From Margaritifera margaritifera (lineage: Eukaryota > Mollusca > Bivalvia > Unionida > Margaritiferidae), in contig JAQPZY010001621.1 of NCBI GenBank assembly GCA_029931535.1, positions 2,952,001 to 3,016,000 on the forward strand: 64,000 bases of DNA. The letters run 5' to 3'. The notes beneath the pieces are model-generated. The model was not told where the DNA came from. It worked only from the letters and a program-made list of their open reading frames with translations, and made no database searches. The position numbers and the translations under genes are program-made. This document shows, in pieces, positions 23,570 through 33,700 of this stretch. Each line of letters starts with the position of its first letter. Positions within the stretch are counted from its first letter, which is position 1.

Positions 23570-23860
23570 AATCAGGGCTTCTGCTGCTGAGCTGCCCATG
23601 TATCCATCAATGAGGCTTCTCTTGCTGATCAGCTGCTCTTGCAGCTTTCTGTGGGGCTTCTTCAGCTGCTCAGCTGCCCTTGCAGTCTTCTATGGGGCTT
23701 AGAGCTATCCTTGTAGCCTTATATGGGACTTCTCCTGCTGCTGAGCTGCCCTTGTAGCCTTCATTGTGGCTTCTCCCACTGCTGAGTTATCCTTGCAGCT
23801 ACAGCAGCCTCCGCAGTCTTTGTACACTGTTCATTGGCAGAGCTCCAGTATGATCTTGAC
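23570..23860 (+). repeat. Degenerate GC-richer tandem repeat, about 41-bp unit
   Basis: Six or seven units of the form GGCTTCTCCTGCTGCTGAGC then TGCCCTTGTAGCCTTCTATG occur with many substitutions. Base composition is clearly richer in G and C than the neighbours. On the minus strand it reads as an Ala/Gln/Lys-rich string broken by stops. It could be a decayed piece of a coding repeat or simply a minisatellite; I cannot tell which. Confidence 0.6.
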
Positions 23861-24039
23861 TATGTGAGGTTGTGCCTGTCTGATCTATTCTTGTCGACCT
23901 TAATGTCTTTGCTTCCTTTCATCTTTGGTGGGGAATGCCCCTTGTGAAAACGCTTGAGTAAAGATATATGAGAAGCAGAGCTACTCTCATGGTTCATCAT
24001 GGCAAATCCCAACACTTTTTATTGCAGTATTTGTTGATC

Positions 24040-24140
24040 CAAACTTGGTGCCATGTGTGCATCCATATGTCCATTCATACATCCATCCATATGTCCATCC
24101 ATACATCCATCCATATGTCCATCCATACATCCATCCATGT
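24040..24140 (+). repeat. Short tandem repeat CATCCATACATCCATCCATATGTC type
   Basis: About four copies of a 24-bp unit built from CATCCATATGTCCATCCATA-like text. A separate GGAT run (24354-24370) lies 200 bp further on. Both are simple-sequence expansions in the last ABCA intron. Confidence 0.85.
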
Positions 24141-24514
24141 CCTAGATTAAATTCAATATTAAAGGTTATTACGTATGTCTTTTCTAGCTAAATAAAAAGA
24201 GGGTCTCTTGTAGATTTAATCTTTGACCCTTCTCATAAGGACCTTGGTGCAAGGGCCAAAAAATCATACCTTTCTCACAGATGGTTGCCAGATGGGCAAT
24301 TTAGATACAAAGTTTGGTGAATTTGCACCCACCAGTTCAGTAGGAGAAGCAGAATGGATGGATGGATGGATAAACAGATTGTTGGATGACCAAATGGCGG
24401 GTATTACAATATTTCTTTGATAAAGCATGGGGATAATAAGTAACAAAGAATCATACTATTGTTTATTTCCATCTGGCATTTGACATGTATGTTATGATAT
24501 ACTATTTTCCACAG

Positions 24515-24822
24515 CTACTGTAGACACCCGCAGCCTGGATGATGGAGAGAGCCAGAGTTTGGCAGACAGTACAATGGGCCTTATTCGGGCCAGCAGCACT
24601 AGAAGTACCAACTACATCGAGACAGATGACAACTCCAGCATACCTCTGAAAACTAAGCATCACAGCCGAGATGCTCCAATTATCAGCCTTCCTTCAAGAC
24701 GGGGAGATAATGAGAGTATGGGAGACAAAGAATTGCCTACAGAGTCGCCTGCACGTAAGAGGCGTCCAGTTGCTGTACTATCTGATTTTCCTGAAGGATG
24801 CAACTACGACATTGATGTATAA
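24515..24822 (+). CDS. ABCA: ABCA1/ABCA2-type ABC transporter last coding exon
   Basis: Acceptor ACTATTTTCCACAG; enters in phase 1 (G|CT gives Ala) and ends at the stop codon TAA 24820-24822. It encodes about 101 residues, rich in Ser, Asp, Glu and Arg, with no predicted membrane segment: ATVDTRSLDDGESQS near the start, a basic RKRRPVAVL stretch near the end, and the terminus YDIDV. The tail is longer than that of ABCA1. The final I-D-V fits a class II PDZ-ligand pattern (hydrophobic-x-hydrophobic), which is inference only. Codon use and the in-frame junction support it as coding, although the text itself is not conserved enough to recognise alone. Confidence 0.88.
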
Positions 24823-25424
24823 ATCTGATTTGTGTGATTGATATATATGTAACTTTTTCTAGAGCTGTGTTATTCTTGTTAATGCAAAAGATGTCAGGAT
24901 ATTGTCACCCATTTGGATGCCATAGTAAGATTCCACTGCAGAGATCAAATCTATAAACTAGCACAGAGTATAATTGGGTTTGCCAGAGCTAAAAGACATA
25001 GGATATCAAAGCAGAAGAAAGGTAGAGCAAGGTATCTTCTTTAATTGGACAAAAGCTGTAAGATAGATCTGTATTCCAGCATATCAAAATAACTGTCAAT
25101 ACCTGCAATGGTTAAATATACATAAATTGCATGTTTCACCACAATTTTGTTTGATGAGCTGATGAAGAGCCAATTTCACCCAGAATGGCTGACAGAAGAT
25201 AAAATATATTGAATGTCCATATACATATAGTATAATTAATTCAGACTCAAATCTGTTGTCAGAGTGCAGAGTTTATGTGATGATTGACACTAAATATCCT
25301 AATGTAATTGTTAATGCTCTCTCCATTGTTATGTGTTAAAAACATGACTTTAAAAATATCATAAATTATTTAAGATGTTGATTACATCTATTGAATGTTA
25401 TTGTATACTCAGAGGCAAGTCCTA

Positions 25425-25530
25425 CAGTATTTCACAAGTTAAACAGTATATATCACAAGTCCTACAGTATATCCCACAAGTTATACAGTATATCTCACAA
25501 GGCATACAGTATATCCCACAAGTATTACAT
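25425..25530 (+). repeat. Tandem repeat, about 24-bp unit, five copies
   Basis: Units read CACAAGTCCTACAGTATATC with C or CC linkers and substitutions at the AGTCCT position. It probably lies within the ABCA 3'UTR. Confidence 0.8.
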
Positions 25531-25849
25531 GTAGGTGTGGTTATCTTTTCTTGGTTTTCATTTTGTAAGAGCTAAAAGTTGATGTTGGAAGAAACAATAT
25601 ATATTATGGATTTTTTTTGTATATGGAAACTTGTTACTGGCTGAAATACTTATGTTTCTGTGTACATACTGTATATATTTATTAGTTTTCTTTTGTGTGT
25701 TTCCAATTCAGTTGCATTATAAAATATCAAAATGTTTTTAAGTAAAATATGTATTAAGATCTTTGAGATGTCTTTCAGCTTCTTTTTAGTATGTGCAGTA
25801 TTTTCACCTACAATTTGATGACTGCATTTTTTGCTAGTACTTGAATGCA

Positions 25850-26005
25850 TCATGCTTTGTGGGTTCAGAACCCATCCATGCCAGCCCAGGTCAGCTGTCT
25901 CAGTGTGTCCTTGGGAAAGGCACTTAGCTCCCATTTCCTCAGGATGATAGCCAATAATAGGTTAAAAGTGCCGTTAAAACGAACAAAAACAAAAAAATCA
26001 ATACA
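25850..26005 (+). mobile_element. tRNA-derived SINE fragment
   Basis: GGGTTCAGAACCC at 25861 resembles an RNA polymerase III B box (GGTTCGANTCC). It is followed by CAGTGTGTCCTTGGGAAAGG and CACTTAGCTCCCATTTCCTC, body text seen in several invertebrate SINEs, and an A-rich tail. The A-box half is missing or too decayed to see. It resembles the better copy at 51843 in layout. Confidence 0.65.
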
Positions 26006-27061
26006 CTACATTTTTAACATAGATATATCTTGACAACAAGCAAGTTCAGAAAAAGCTGGTTAAAGTCCTGCCCTTTCTATTCAAGCATATGGCATGTTTC
26101 TGCAATATCATTAATATGTCTTGATAAAAACATATTGGATCAACCTGCCACATTATTACCTCAGTCATTTTTTGTTTGAGGTTAGTAATTAGATATTTGC
26201 TACCTGATAATAAGAGTGTGAAATGCAGTCATCCCTCAGTATAACATTATTTGTCGTTTTAAGTGAAACTGGTAATCCTAAGGTTTATACCAAGCAAAGT
26301 TGTATCATGAGAGTAGTATTTAATGATGTGAAGCCCTAACCTACCAACTATTATGATTTGACCTTAAGTCCTACTGAAATGACCCATAAATTACAGACTT
26401 ACAGAATTATAGGAAAAATTATGAAAATATGATCATTGTGGTCTAATTCTGATACTGTCTTGTCTGTGTTTGATCTGGATCAGGGTTTCATATTAGGTTT
26501 GGTGGAGTTTGTTTGGTCAGGCAACCAGACTAACTTTACAGGCATACCTCAGATGCTTTAAACTGCCCATATTTTTCATGCAAAACATATGCATGATCAA
26601 GCAGCTGTTGCTTACAGCATTTTCTAGAAATTGTGTCCAACAAACAAAAACAAATTCAAGGCAAAAGTGACAATAAGCCTTATACAAAGTTTAAGTAATA
26701 AGCACAGAAGTAAAAAAAGTAATATTCATGTTCTTGGAAACAAGCAGGAAAGGCAACAATTATGTTTATTGGAAGTCATATTGTGTTGATTTGAGTATGT
26801 CTCATGGCAGGAGAGATGATTGCCATCGCAACGTGAAACTAAAAAAAAACAACAAAGATTATGTCAAATTGAGAGATAGTAGGAAGCCATGGTGCTCCAT
26901 GGGATTTTAAACTGCAGTTTCTAAAACTGTACTGGAGGTAATTAAGGTCTAAGTATACTTTACAAACATTTTAGTTGAACATAATGTTTGCCTTTGCAGC
27001 ATCAGTCTTACAACACACTTAACATTTTAAATGCATGTTTTCCAAGTCAACAATAGCAGTA

Positions 27062-28526
27062 CAGAGGAGCCTCGTTAATCCGGACTCCGTTTATCCGGAA
27101 ACCTCGCTATCCGGACATAATTCAACGGGAACGGATTTCCTAAACGTTATTTTACTCCGTTAGTCAAGAAATCCGCATTCCGGATCCGGAAATCAAAATC
27201 GGGGACCACAGTGTAAAATTACTATAAAAGTTGCCTTGATAATCCGGAAATAATCTGTCCAAAAATAAGAAAATTCGAAAAATCGTATATGAAAATACAG
27301 TAAGTCGGATAATACCGATTGACTTAGGCAAATTTGGAGGTATGTCAATGTATCAATCTCTGAATGGTCAAATTCTAGTGGCACGTTAAAGTTATAAATT
27401 GATCATGTGATCATGTGTGTGGAAAAACTTCAAGTAGCGTGATTGTATTGTAACCAGCGATTGTATAAACAATGTCTGTTTTAGCTAGTCGCCGACTGGG
27501 ATCAAATCGTCCACACTTTTTGACGTAACATATGGTTAATAAATTAAGTGTGTTATTAAGTCTTTTTGTTCTTTACCAATTGTATGTAACAATCAGTTTG
27601 TTGATGGCTGAACAAATAAACTGGATTGGCTTAAGCTGTGGACAGTATAGGCTTCATTTCAGAATAAAAGGGGACGTCAATTATTGGCTCATTAGCAGCT
27701 ATAACAGTTGTAAAATACGACTTATACAAATGACTGCATTTTATAAGTTTACCATAACGCATTTAACTGCGAGATATCAGTTTGTATTTGTTGTACTTTT
27801 CATATTATTATGGCGACACCATCAAGCTAGCGTAGACGAATAGAGATATCGGCCAGCATAAAAAAGAAGATTTGCCAGCACAAAGAAGATCACCCAGAAG
27901 CTACCATTCAAGATATCTGCCAGCATGTTATAGCTGATTCATCCTCAGACATTGGCAAGTCGACAATTGCGGACATCGTAAAAAACAAGGACAAATGGTT
28001 GTCCGTACCTGCCGACTCAGCAGACCTAACCCGCGCTAGTCACGCCAAATAACAAGTCGATGATGCTGTATTCATGTAATTCTCAGACATGTCCGCCCAC
28101 CACGCCGCCGTCAGCGATGAAATGCTCATTGCCAAGGCAAAGATACTCGGAGACCAACTTGGCATCACTGACTTTGTCTATTCTCGTGGTTGGCTACAAC
28201 GCTTCAAGAATCGGCGGGGCATCAAACGAAAATTGTATGAGGGAGAAGCAGATAGTGCAGACATGAACAAAATGCAGGCAGTACAAGTGCATGTCATAAT
28301 AAAGTGAAATAAACACAAGTCAATAGATGTATTCATTAATTTATTTCAACCCTTATTGCATATACAGTACATTTACAGCTATCAAATACATGTACATGTA
28401 CAGTACATGTATACGGTATGATGACATCGTAAGATAAAAATGTGCATGATTCAATTATCCGGAAAACTCATTAATCCGGAAATATTCACTGGGAACGAAG
28501 GTGTCCGGATTAACGAGGCTCCTCTG
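27062..28526 (+). mobile_element. Tigger/pogo-type DNA transposon, decayed, 1465 bp
   Basis: Perfect 24-bp terminal inverted repeats begin CAGAGGAGCCTCGTTAATCC at 27062 and end at 28526 in the exact complement. They are flanked on both sides by TA (27060-27061 and 28527-28528), the target duplication of the Tc1/mariner superfamily. Sub-terminal TCCGGA-containing motifs recur near both ends (for example 27106-27115 and 28461-28485). Inside are the remains of a CENP-B-like transposase N-terminus (27810-28307). There is no room for a full transposase with its DDE domain, so the copy is non-autonomous. Confidence 0.95.
27810..28307 (+). pseudogene. Transposase remnant: psq-type and CENP-B-type DNA-binding domains only
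   Basis: One reading frame, with in-frame stops at 27828-27830 (TAG), about 28050 (TAA) and shortly before 28089, encodes two recognisable blocks. The first holds ISASIKKKICQHKEDHPEAT and, further on, DIGKSTIADIVKNKDKWL, typical of the psq-like helix-turn-helix at the N-terminus of pogo/Tigger transposases. The second holds VSDEMLIAKAKILGDQLGI, then GWLQRFKNRRGIKRK, the CENP-B-type DNA-binding domain. The frame ends at 28307 with two AATAAA sequences nearby (28298, 28308). The catalytic DDE domain is absent, probably through internal deletion. Confidence 0.88.
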
Positions 28527-29116
28527 TACATGATTTTTTGTTACACCTTACAGAAAATTGGTCTAACTTTTGGAAAACAATCGACTGCCATACTGAGAAA
28601 GTCTTGTTAGGGTTCGCTGGTCTGGAAACCACTCTATATTTGCAGGTTTTATAATACAAGGACTCAAATGAAGTGAAATAAATTTAATTATCAGTGATGG
28701 AACTATATTAAGGCAATTTAATTGGATCTATAACCATGCTTGCATTATGTGAGGGGTCACAGGATATTGATAGAACTATATATAGCATTTCAATAAGTGT
28801 TTCATAGAGTGGTGGCCTTAGTTATATAGAGAACGGAATTATTTAATCCAGTAAAGCAATTTATATATCAGTCTTGTGATGTCCTTTTACCAAATAATCT
28901 TAAATTGTTGTTGATCAACAGCTAGTGTTTGAATTCAACAAGCAAATTTCAATCATTATTACTTTCATACAAATTATTCTGTTTTCTGATTGGCTGAATT
29001 AGTCGCATGCACTAAACAGTAATACAACATTTGGTTTCCTCACAGTGATTTCAGATTCACAAAATCACATATCATGCTTGCGTAGGGATATTTTTAGATC
29101 ACAGTATGAAAGTAAT

Positions 29117-29265
29117 ACAACAATTATGGGCTTTTGTTTCACTTTCTACATGGTTTTATGAGGCTGTGAAATATTGACATTGGCCACAGCTTCACATCGG
29201 TCAGTATCATATTTCACAGCTCCATAAAACAATGTATTGAACTACACAAAAGCCTATAATTGTTT
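29117..29265. mobile_element. Small foldback element (MITE-like)
   Basis: CAATTATGGGCTTTTGT at 29121 pairs with ACAAAAGCCTATAATTG ending at 29262. GTTTTATGAGGCTGTGAAAT pairs imperfectly with ATTTCACAGCTCCATAAAAC further in, so nearly the whole unit folds back on itself. No coding capacity. I saw no second copy in the window. Confidence 0.7.
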
Positions 29266-29415
29266 AATATCAGATAAATATGGATGGATAATCAACATGT
29301 CACTTTAAAGTGTTAATGTTTTTTTGTTAACATGACACAAGAATTTGACTTTTCCAAAAATACATGTTTGCTTTAAATATGAGATCTTTTTACCATATAT
29401 ACCTTTATTTGCAAA

Positions 29416-29478
29416 TCTTAGTTTGAATTCCTCAAATCTTAGTTTGAATTCTCAAATCTTAGTTTGAATTCCTCATAT
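29416..29478 (+). repeat. Triple direct repeat, 21-bp unit
   Basis: CAAATCTTAGTTTGAATTCC occurs three times with a one-base spacing difference, indicating recent slippage. Confidence 0.9.
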
Positions 29479-29787
29479 CCTGTGATAAACAGAATTTTGT
29501 TTAAGATACTGTTGCCTGTTTTTGTATTTATAAATGTACAACTATAAATAGATTTGACACTTTTTCTCATGTTCTTATATATATATATATATTCACATTT
29601 TACAATTGCTGTTTAATTATTAAATTGATTGTCTTTCACTGTTTTATTTTTTATGTGCTTTTATTTTTTAAAAAAACCTTTGTACTATTAAACATGTAAT
29701 GCTCAGTATTTCTAGTTATCTTCTTACATTTTTACATTTATTAAGTCTTAGTTAAATTGTTTGTATTTGTTGTTAAATACGTGAAGT

Positions 29788-31426
29788 TTGAAGTATTTAC
29801 ATCAGTTTGTTGGCTTTGTTTCAACAAATTTAAATCTTTTTCACATGTCTGTCATTACAATCAATAAAATCTGTGTAAGATGGATCTGTGTAAGATGGAT
29901 CAGTTTTGAAGAACCTCATCAGTTTGTCGGCTTTATTTCAACAAATTTAAATCTTTTTCACGTCTGTCATTACAATCAATAAAATCTGTGTAAGATGGAT
30001 CAGTTTTGTCATTACAATCAATAAAATCTGTGTAAGATGGATCAGTTTTGTCATTACAATCAATAAAATCTGTGTAAGATGGATCAGTTTTGTCATTACA
30101 ATCAATAAAATCTGTGTAAGATGGATATGTGTAAGATGGATATGTGTAAGATGGATCTGTGTAAGATGGATCAGTTTTGTCATTACAATCAATAAAATCT
30201 GTGTAAGATGGATCAGTTTTGTCATTACAATCAATAAAATCTGTGTAAGATGGATCAGTTTTGTCATTACAATCAATAAAATCTGTGTAAGATGGATCTG
30301 TGTAAGATGGATCAGTTTTGTCATTACAATCAATAAAATCTGTGTAAGATGGATCTGTGTAAGATGGATCAGTTTTGTCATTACAATCAATAAAATCTGT
30401 GTAAGATGGATCAGTTTTGTCATTACAATCAATAAAATCTGTGTAAGATGGATCTGTGTAAGATGGATCAGTTTTGTCATTACAATCAATAAAATCTGTG
30501 TAAGATGGATCAGTTTTGTCATTACAATCAATAAAATCTGTGTAAGATGGATCAGTTTTGTCATTACAATCAATAAAATCTGTGTAAGATGGATCTGTGT
30601 AAGATGGATCAGTTTTGAAGAACCTCATCAGTTTGTCGGCTTTATTTCAACAAATTTAAATCTTTTTCACGTCTGTCATTACAATCAATAAAATCTGTGT
30701 AAGATGGATCTGTGTAAGATGGATCAGTTTTGTCATTACAATCAATAAAATCTGTGTAAGATGGATCAGTTTTGTCATTACAATCAATAAAATCTGTGTA
30801 AGATGGATCAGTTTTGTCATTACAATCAATAAAATCTGTGTAAGATGGATCAGTTTTGTCATTACAATCAATAAAATCTGTGTAAGATGGATCAGTTTTG
30901 TCATTACAATCAATAAAATCTGTGTAAGATGGATCAGTTTTGTCATTACAATCAATAAAATCTGTGTAAGATGGATCTGTGTAAGATGGATCAGTTTTGA
31001 AGAACCTCATCAGTTTGTCGGCTTTATTTCAACAAATTTAAATCTTTTTCACGTCTGTCATTACAATCAATAAAATCTGTGTAAGATGGATCAGTTTTGT
31101 CATTACAATCAATAAAATCTGTGTAAGATGGATCAGTTTTGTCATTACAATCAATAAAATCTGTGTAAGATGGATCTGTGTAAGATGGATCAGTTTTGTC
31201 ATTACAATCAATAAAATCTGTGTAAGATGGATCTGTGTAAGATGGATCAGTTTTGTCATTACAATCAATAAAATCTGTGTAAGATGGATATGTGTAAGAT
31301 GGATATGTGTAAGATGGATCTGTGTAAGATGGATCTGTGTAAGATGGATCAGTTTTGTCATTACAATCAATAAAATCTGTGTAAGATGGATCTGTGTAAG
31401 ATGGATCAGTTTTGAAGAACCTCATT
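29788..31426 (+). repeat. Minisatellite with 42-bp unit and nested 15-bp unit, in higher-order blocks
   Basis: The 42-bp unit is CAGTTTTGTCATTACAATCA then ATAAAATCTGTGTAAGATGG then AT. Within it, CTGTGTAAGATGGAT (15 bp) is itself repeated one to four times. Blocks start with a distinct leader (CAGTTTGTCGGCTTTATTTC and about 30 bp more) at 29803, 29920, 30629 and 31011, giving lengths of 117, 709, 382 and about 415 bp. Both periods are multiples of three, so minus-strand frames of up to 231 codons (a TDPSYTDFIDCNDK-type repeat) are artefacts of the array. Confidence 0.95.
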
Positions 31427-31549
31427 CTTGTCTTTCTTCAGACTTTTGAATTAGAATTCCAATTTAATATTTTTTTCTTTGTTTTATTTTGCAGTTTTTA
31501 TCTTCCTAAAACTAAAATGATAGTGTTGATAAATGTGTCCTACAAGTTT
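31427..31549 (+). other. Short spacer, nothing recognised
   Basis: Unique sequence between the minisatellite and a foldback element. Confidence 0.5.
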
Positions 31550-31686
31550 TACTATATATATTTGCTTATAAGTTGGATCCAACTTCAAATAACATACACC
31601 TAGATCTGCCATCGTATAATGTGCCGGCCGATCAGGGTATATGCAGTTTGCAGTTGGATCCATCTTTTATGCAAGTATATATCGTA
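31550..31686 (+). mobile_element. Foldback MITE, single-hairpin form (137 bp)
   Basis: Its ends, TACTATATATATTTGCTTAT and the complement of GCAAGTATATATCGTA, resemble those of the 221-bp double-hairpin family. Inside, only one interior block occurs (ACCTAGATCTGCCATCGTAT then AATGTGCCGGCCGATCAGGG), joining the left half of one hairpin to the right half of the other. It looks like a deletion derivative in which the middle of the element was lost. TTGGATCC flanks both sides of the hairpin. Confidence 0.8.
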
Positions 31687-32310
31687 AATTGAATTTGGAT
31701 GCTTATTATGACATGTTTCTTAGTCTACCATCTTGCTTTTGATGTTTTGATTGCTTTTGCTCAGACTTCATGTTGATTTTGCAAAACAAATGTAAGAACT
31801 ATAAACCATGAAAACACTAGCATAATTTCTTCATTTCAAATTAGAAGTCCATTGGTCAACCAAACCTTGTATTTTTCAGTCCTCAGAGAAATTGTGAAAC
31901 CTGTCTTAGTGGACACTCCCATATTTTAAAAGAAAATAAGTTCTTAAAAGACAACAGTTGTGAACTTGTTTTGCCATGTTACCTCAATTAAAAGGGCACC
32001 TGTCTGCAGTGGACACAGATGCGTGCTTACTAAAATGTCCTTAACAGGAAGGTTTCACATTTGAATGCTACATCTGAATGATAAATGAAATCAAATATCT
32101 AGTAGACAAATTGGTGCCCAAGCATTCATCCATTCTGACAAATTTTGCATCAATTTGCACTTGACTTTAAACAAATATATTTGAATCTCACATAATTAAT
32201 GTGCTTTTTTGATAACTAGCTGATATTGTGTAGATTAGATTTTCCTGTAAAGATGTCCATTTTGTCTGTTTAGACCACTGCATAAACAAAAGTAATCCTA
32301 TTACAATAAC
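31687..32310 (+). other. Intergenic, no feature recognised
   Basis: AT-rich sequence without supported features. Confidence 0.6.
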
Positions 32311-32531
32311 TGCCATATATACTTGTGTATTAGCCGGGTCCAAATGCAAACAACATAGATCATGATCTGCTGTCGCATAATGTGCCGGCAGATCAGGATC
32401 TATGTTGTTTGTTCTACTGATTAGTACTTACAAACTGCATAGACCCAGATCTGCTGACGCATTATGTGATGGCAGATCTGGGTCAATGCAGTTTGCAGTT
32501 GGTATTAGATTATATGCGAGTACATACGATA
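32311..32531 (+). mobile_element. Double-hairpin foldback MITE, copy 2
   Basis: Same layout and orientation as the copy at 8760 (about 221 bp): TGCCATATATACTTGTGTAT at the left, GCGAGTACATACGATAGG at the right. The hairpins have ACAACATAGATCATGATCTG with GATCAGGATCTATGTTGT, and AAACTGCATAGACCCAGATC with GATCTGGGTCAATGCAGTTT. A few single mismatches in the arms show that it is older or evolving without selection for pairing. Confidence 0.9.
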
Positions 32532-32879
32532 GGATTTGATCATGCAATTTTGTCATATTTAGAGACAGTAGGTATAGGTTTTGTTTCATTGTTGTCATAA
32601 TATGCCATGTTGTGGATCTCCATCATATTTTGCTGTTAAAGCAGGTTTACAAAAAGTATGATCAGAACATATTTACAATATACTTTAAACAACAACCTTT
32701 CATACTTGTTACTTTAAAAAGGGAATTATATAATTTAGATAGAAATAATGTATAACCAGAAAAATTAAATTGGCTTATTTTTTATGGACATTTATTTATG
32801 TAAGACATAAATTAAAGCTTGAATTGAGATGTATATGGAAAAAATACTGGTTAAATAAATTATGAAACAAATATGGAAT
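32532..32879 (+). other. Intergenic, no feature recognised
   Basis: AT-rich, no feature seen. Confidence 0.6.
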
Positions 32880-33700
32880 AGTGTACAAGTGTGATTAATT
32901 TTTTAAAGCAAAATGTTGAAATATAGCTGTGATTCATGGAAGGATGAGCCATCTGTAAAGAGAGCAAAGCCCAGCAAAACTAAATTTTACAACTCCTGAA
33001 TGGAGTTTGACTTGTGAAGCACAGCAGCTAGGGGGAGCATTTTATTCTTTGCACATACTGCAAACACTATAGTGACATTAGTCTTTCTGGAGTGTTCGAC
33101 ATCTGTTGACATAGCGACACCACCCAGCATATTTGACACTCCATCACAGCAAGGCAGATGCAGAAAAATAATTTTCTATGCTGAGAAAAATTAAACAAGA
33201 TCTTCTGCAAAGTTTGAACTATACTACCATCCAGTCTCTGATGAGTGCAAAGATGAACACAAATGACACTTACATTACCTTCAAACCAACTACTGAACTA
33301 TTGAGAATAGCAAAGACTGCATCTAATTAAGACTATATTCTACTGTCCAATGTATTTTAAAGACAGAAACTTGGTGTATGTTTTTTATTTAGTGTCTGTG
33401 TGGTTGTGATTATGTGAGTGTGTGCACATATGTGTGTAGTGATGATATATGACAATGCTGTCTACCAAATGGTTTTGTTTGTAAACATCTTAAATGCTTT
33501 GAAGAAAACATATATTGTTTTCTTTAATTCAAATTTTAATTTCTAGTAACTTTCTATAGGCTCATATGAAAATACAACTTGTTCTCTGTTGGATGTTGTC
33601 GCTTTTTGAGGGTCACGTGCACTGACCCCTCTTGGGACCTCAAACTCACTTTTTGAGTCTAAAAGAAAACCCCAACACTCTCTGTAAATATGTCAGTGAC
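32880..33700 (+). repeat. Long dispersed repeat, copy B (truncated)
   Basis: Collinear with 1640-2480 and 59400-60545: CAAGTGTGATTAATTTTTTA at 32885 (also at 59413), GGGGGAGCATTTTATTCTTT near 33032 (also near 1781), ATTTTAAAGACAGAAACTTG near 33352, and TCACTTTTTGAGTCT near 33646. The leading ~290 bp present in copies A and C is missing, so B is 5'-truncated. No conserved frame. Confidence 0.75.

Larger units (their letters stand above)
24823..27059 (+). other. ABCA 3'UTR and downstream intergenic sequence
   Basis: The 3'UTR must begin here. I could not fix its end, because no AATAAA clearly stands out in the first kilobase. The region contains a short tandem repeat at 25425-25530, a SINE fragment at about 25850-26005, and, near 26224, CAGTCATCCCTCAGTATAAC, which resembles one end of a Tigger-type element without a recognised partner. 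No further gene was seen. Confidence 0.5.
28529..29787 (+). other. Intergenic, with a foldback element and short repeats
   Basis: Contains the inverted-repeat element at 29117-29265 and the triple 21-bp repeat at 29416-29478. An inverted pair TTACTTTCATA (about 28957) and TATGAAAGTAA (about 29105) may mark an older nested foldback. No gene was seen. Confidence 0.6.

Noticed and set aside
23570..23965. Processed pseudogene of an Ala/Lys-rich protein on the minus strand
   Set aside because: Fragments look like a coding repeat but carry stops, and I could not match them to any named family.
29933..30628. Open frame of 231 codons with a TDPSYTDFIDCNDK repeat that could look like a secreted or structural protein
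   Set aside because: Made only of 42- and 15-bp minisatellite units, with no signal peptide, splice context or unique sequence.
29788..31426. CRISPR-like array of regular repeats
   Set aside because: Units are head-to-tail without unique spacers, in an animal genome with introns. The same applies to the other minisatellites.
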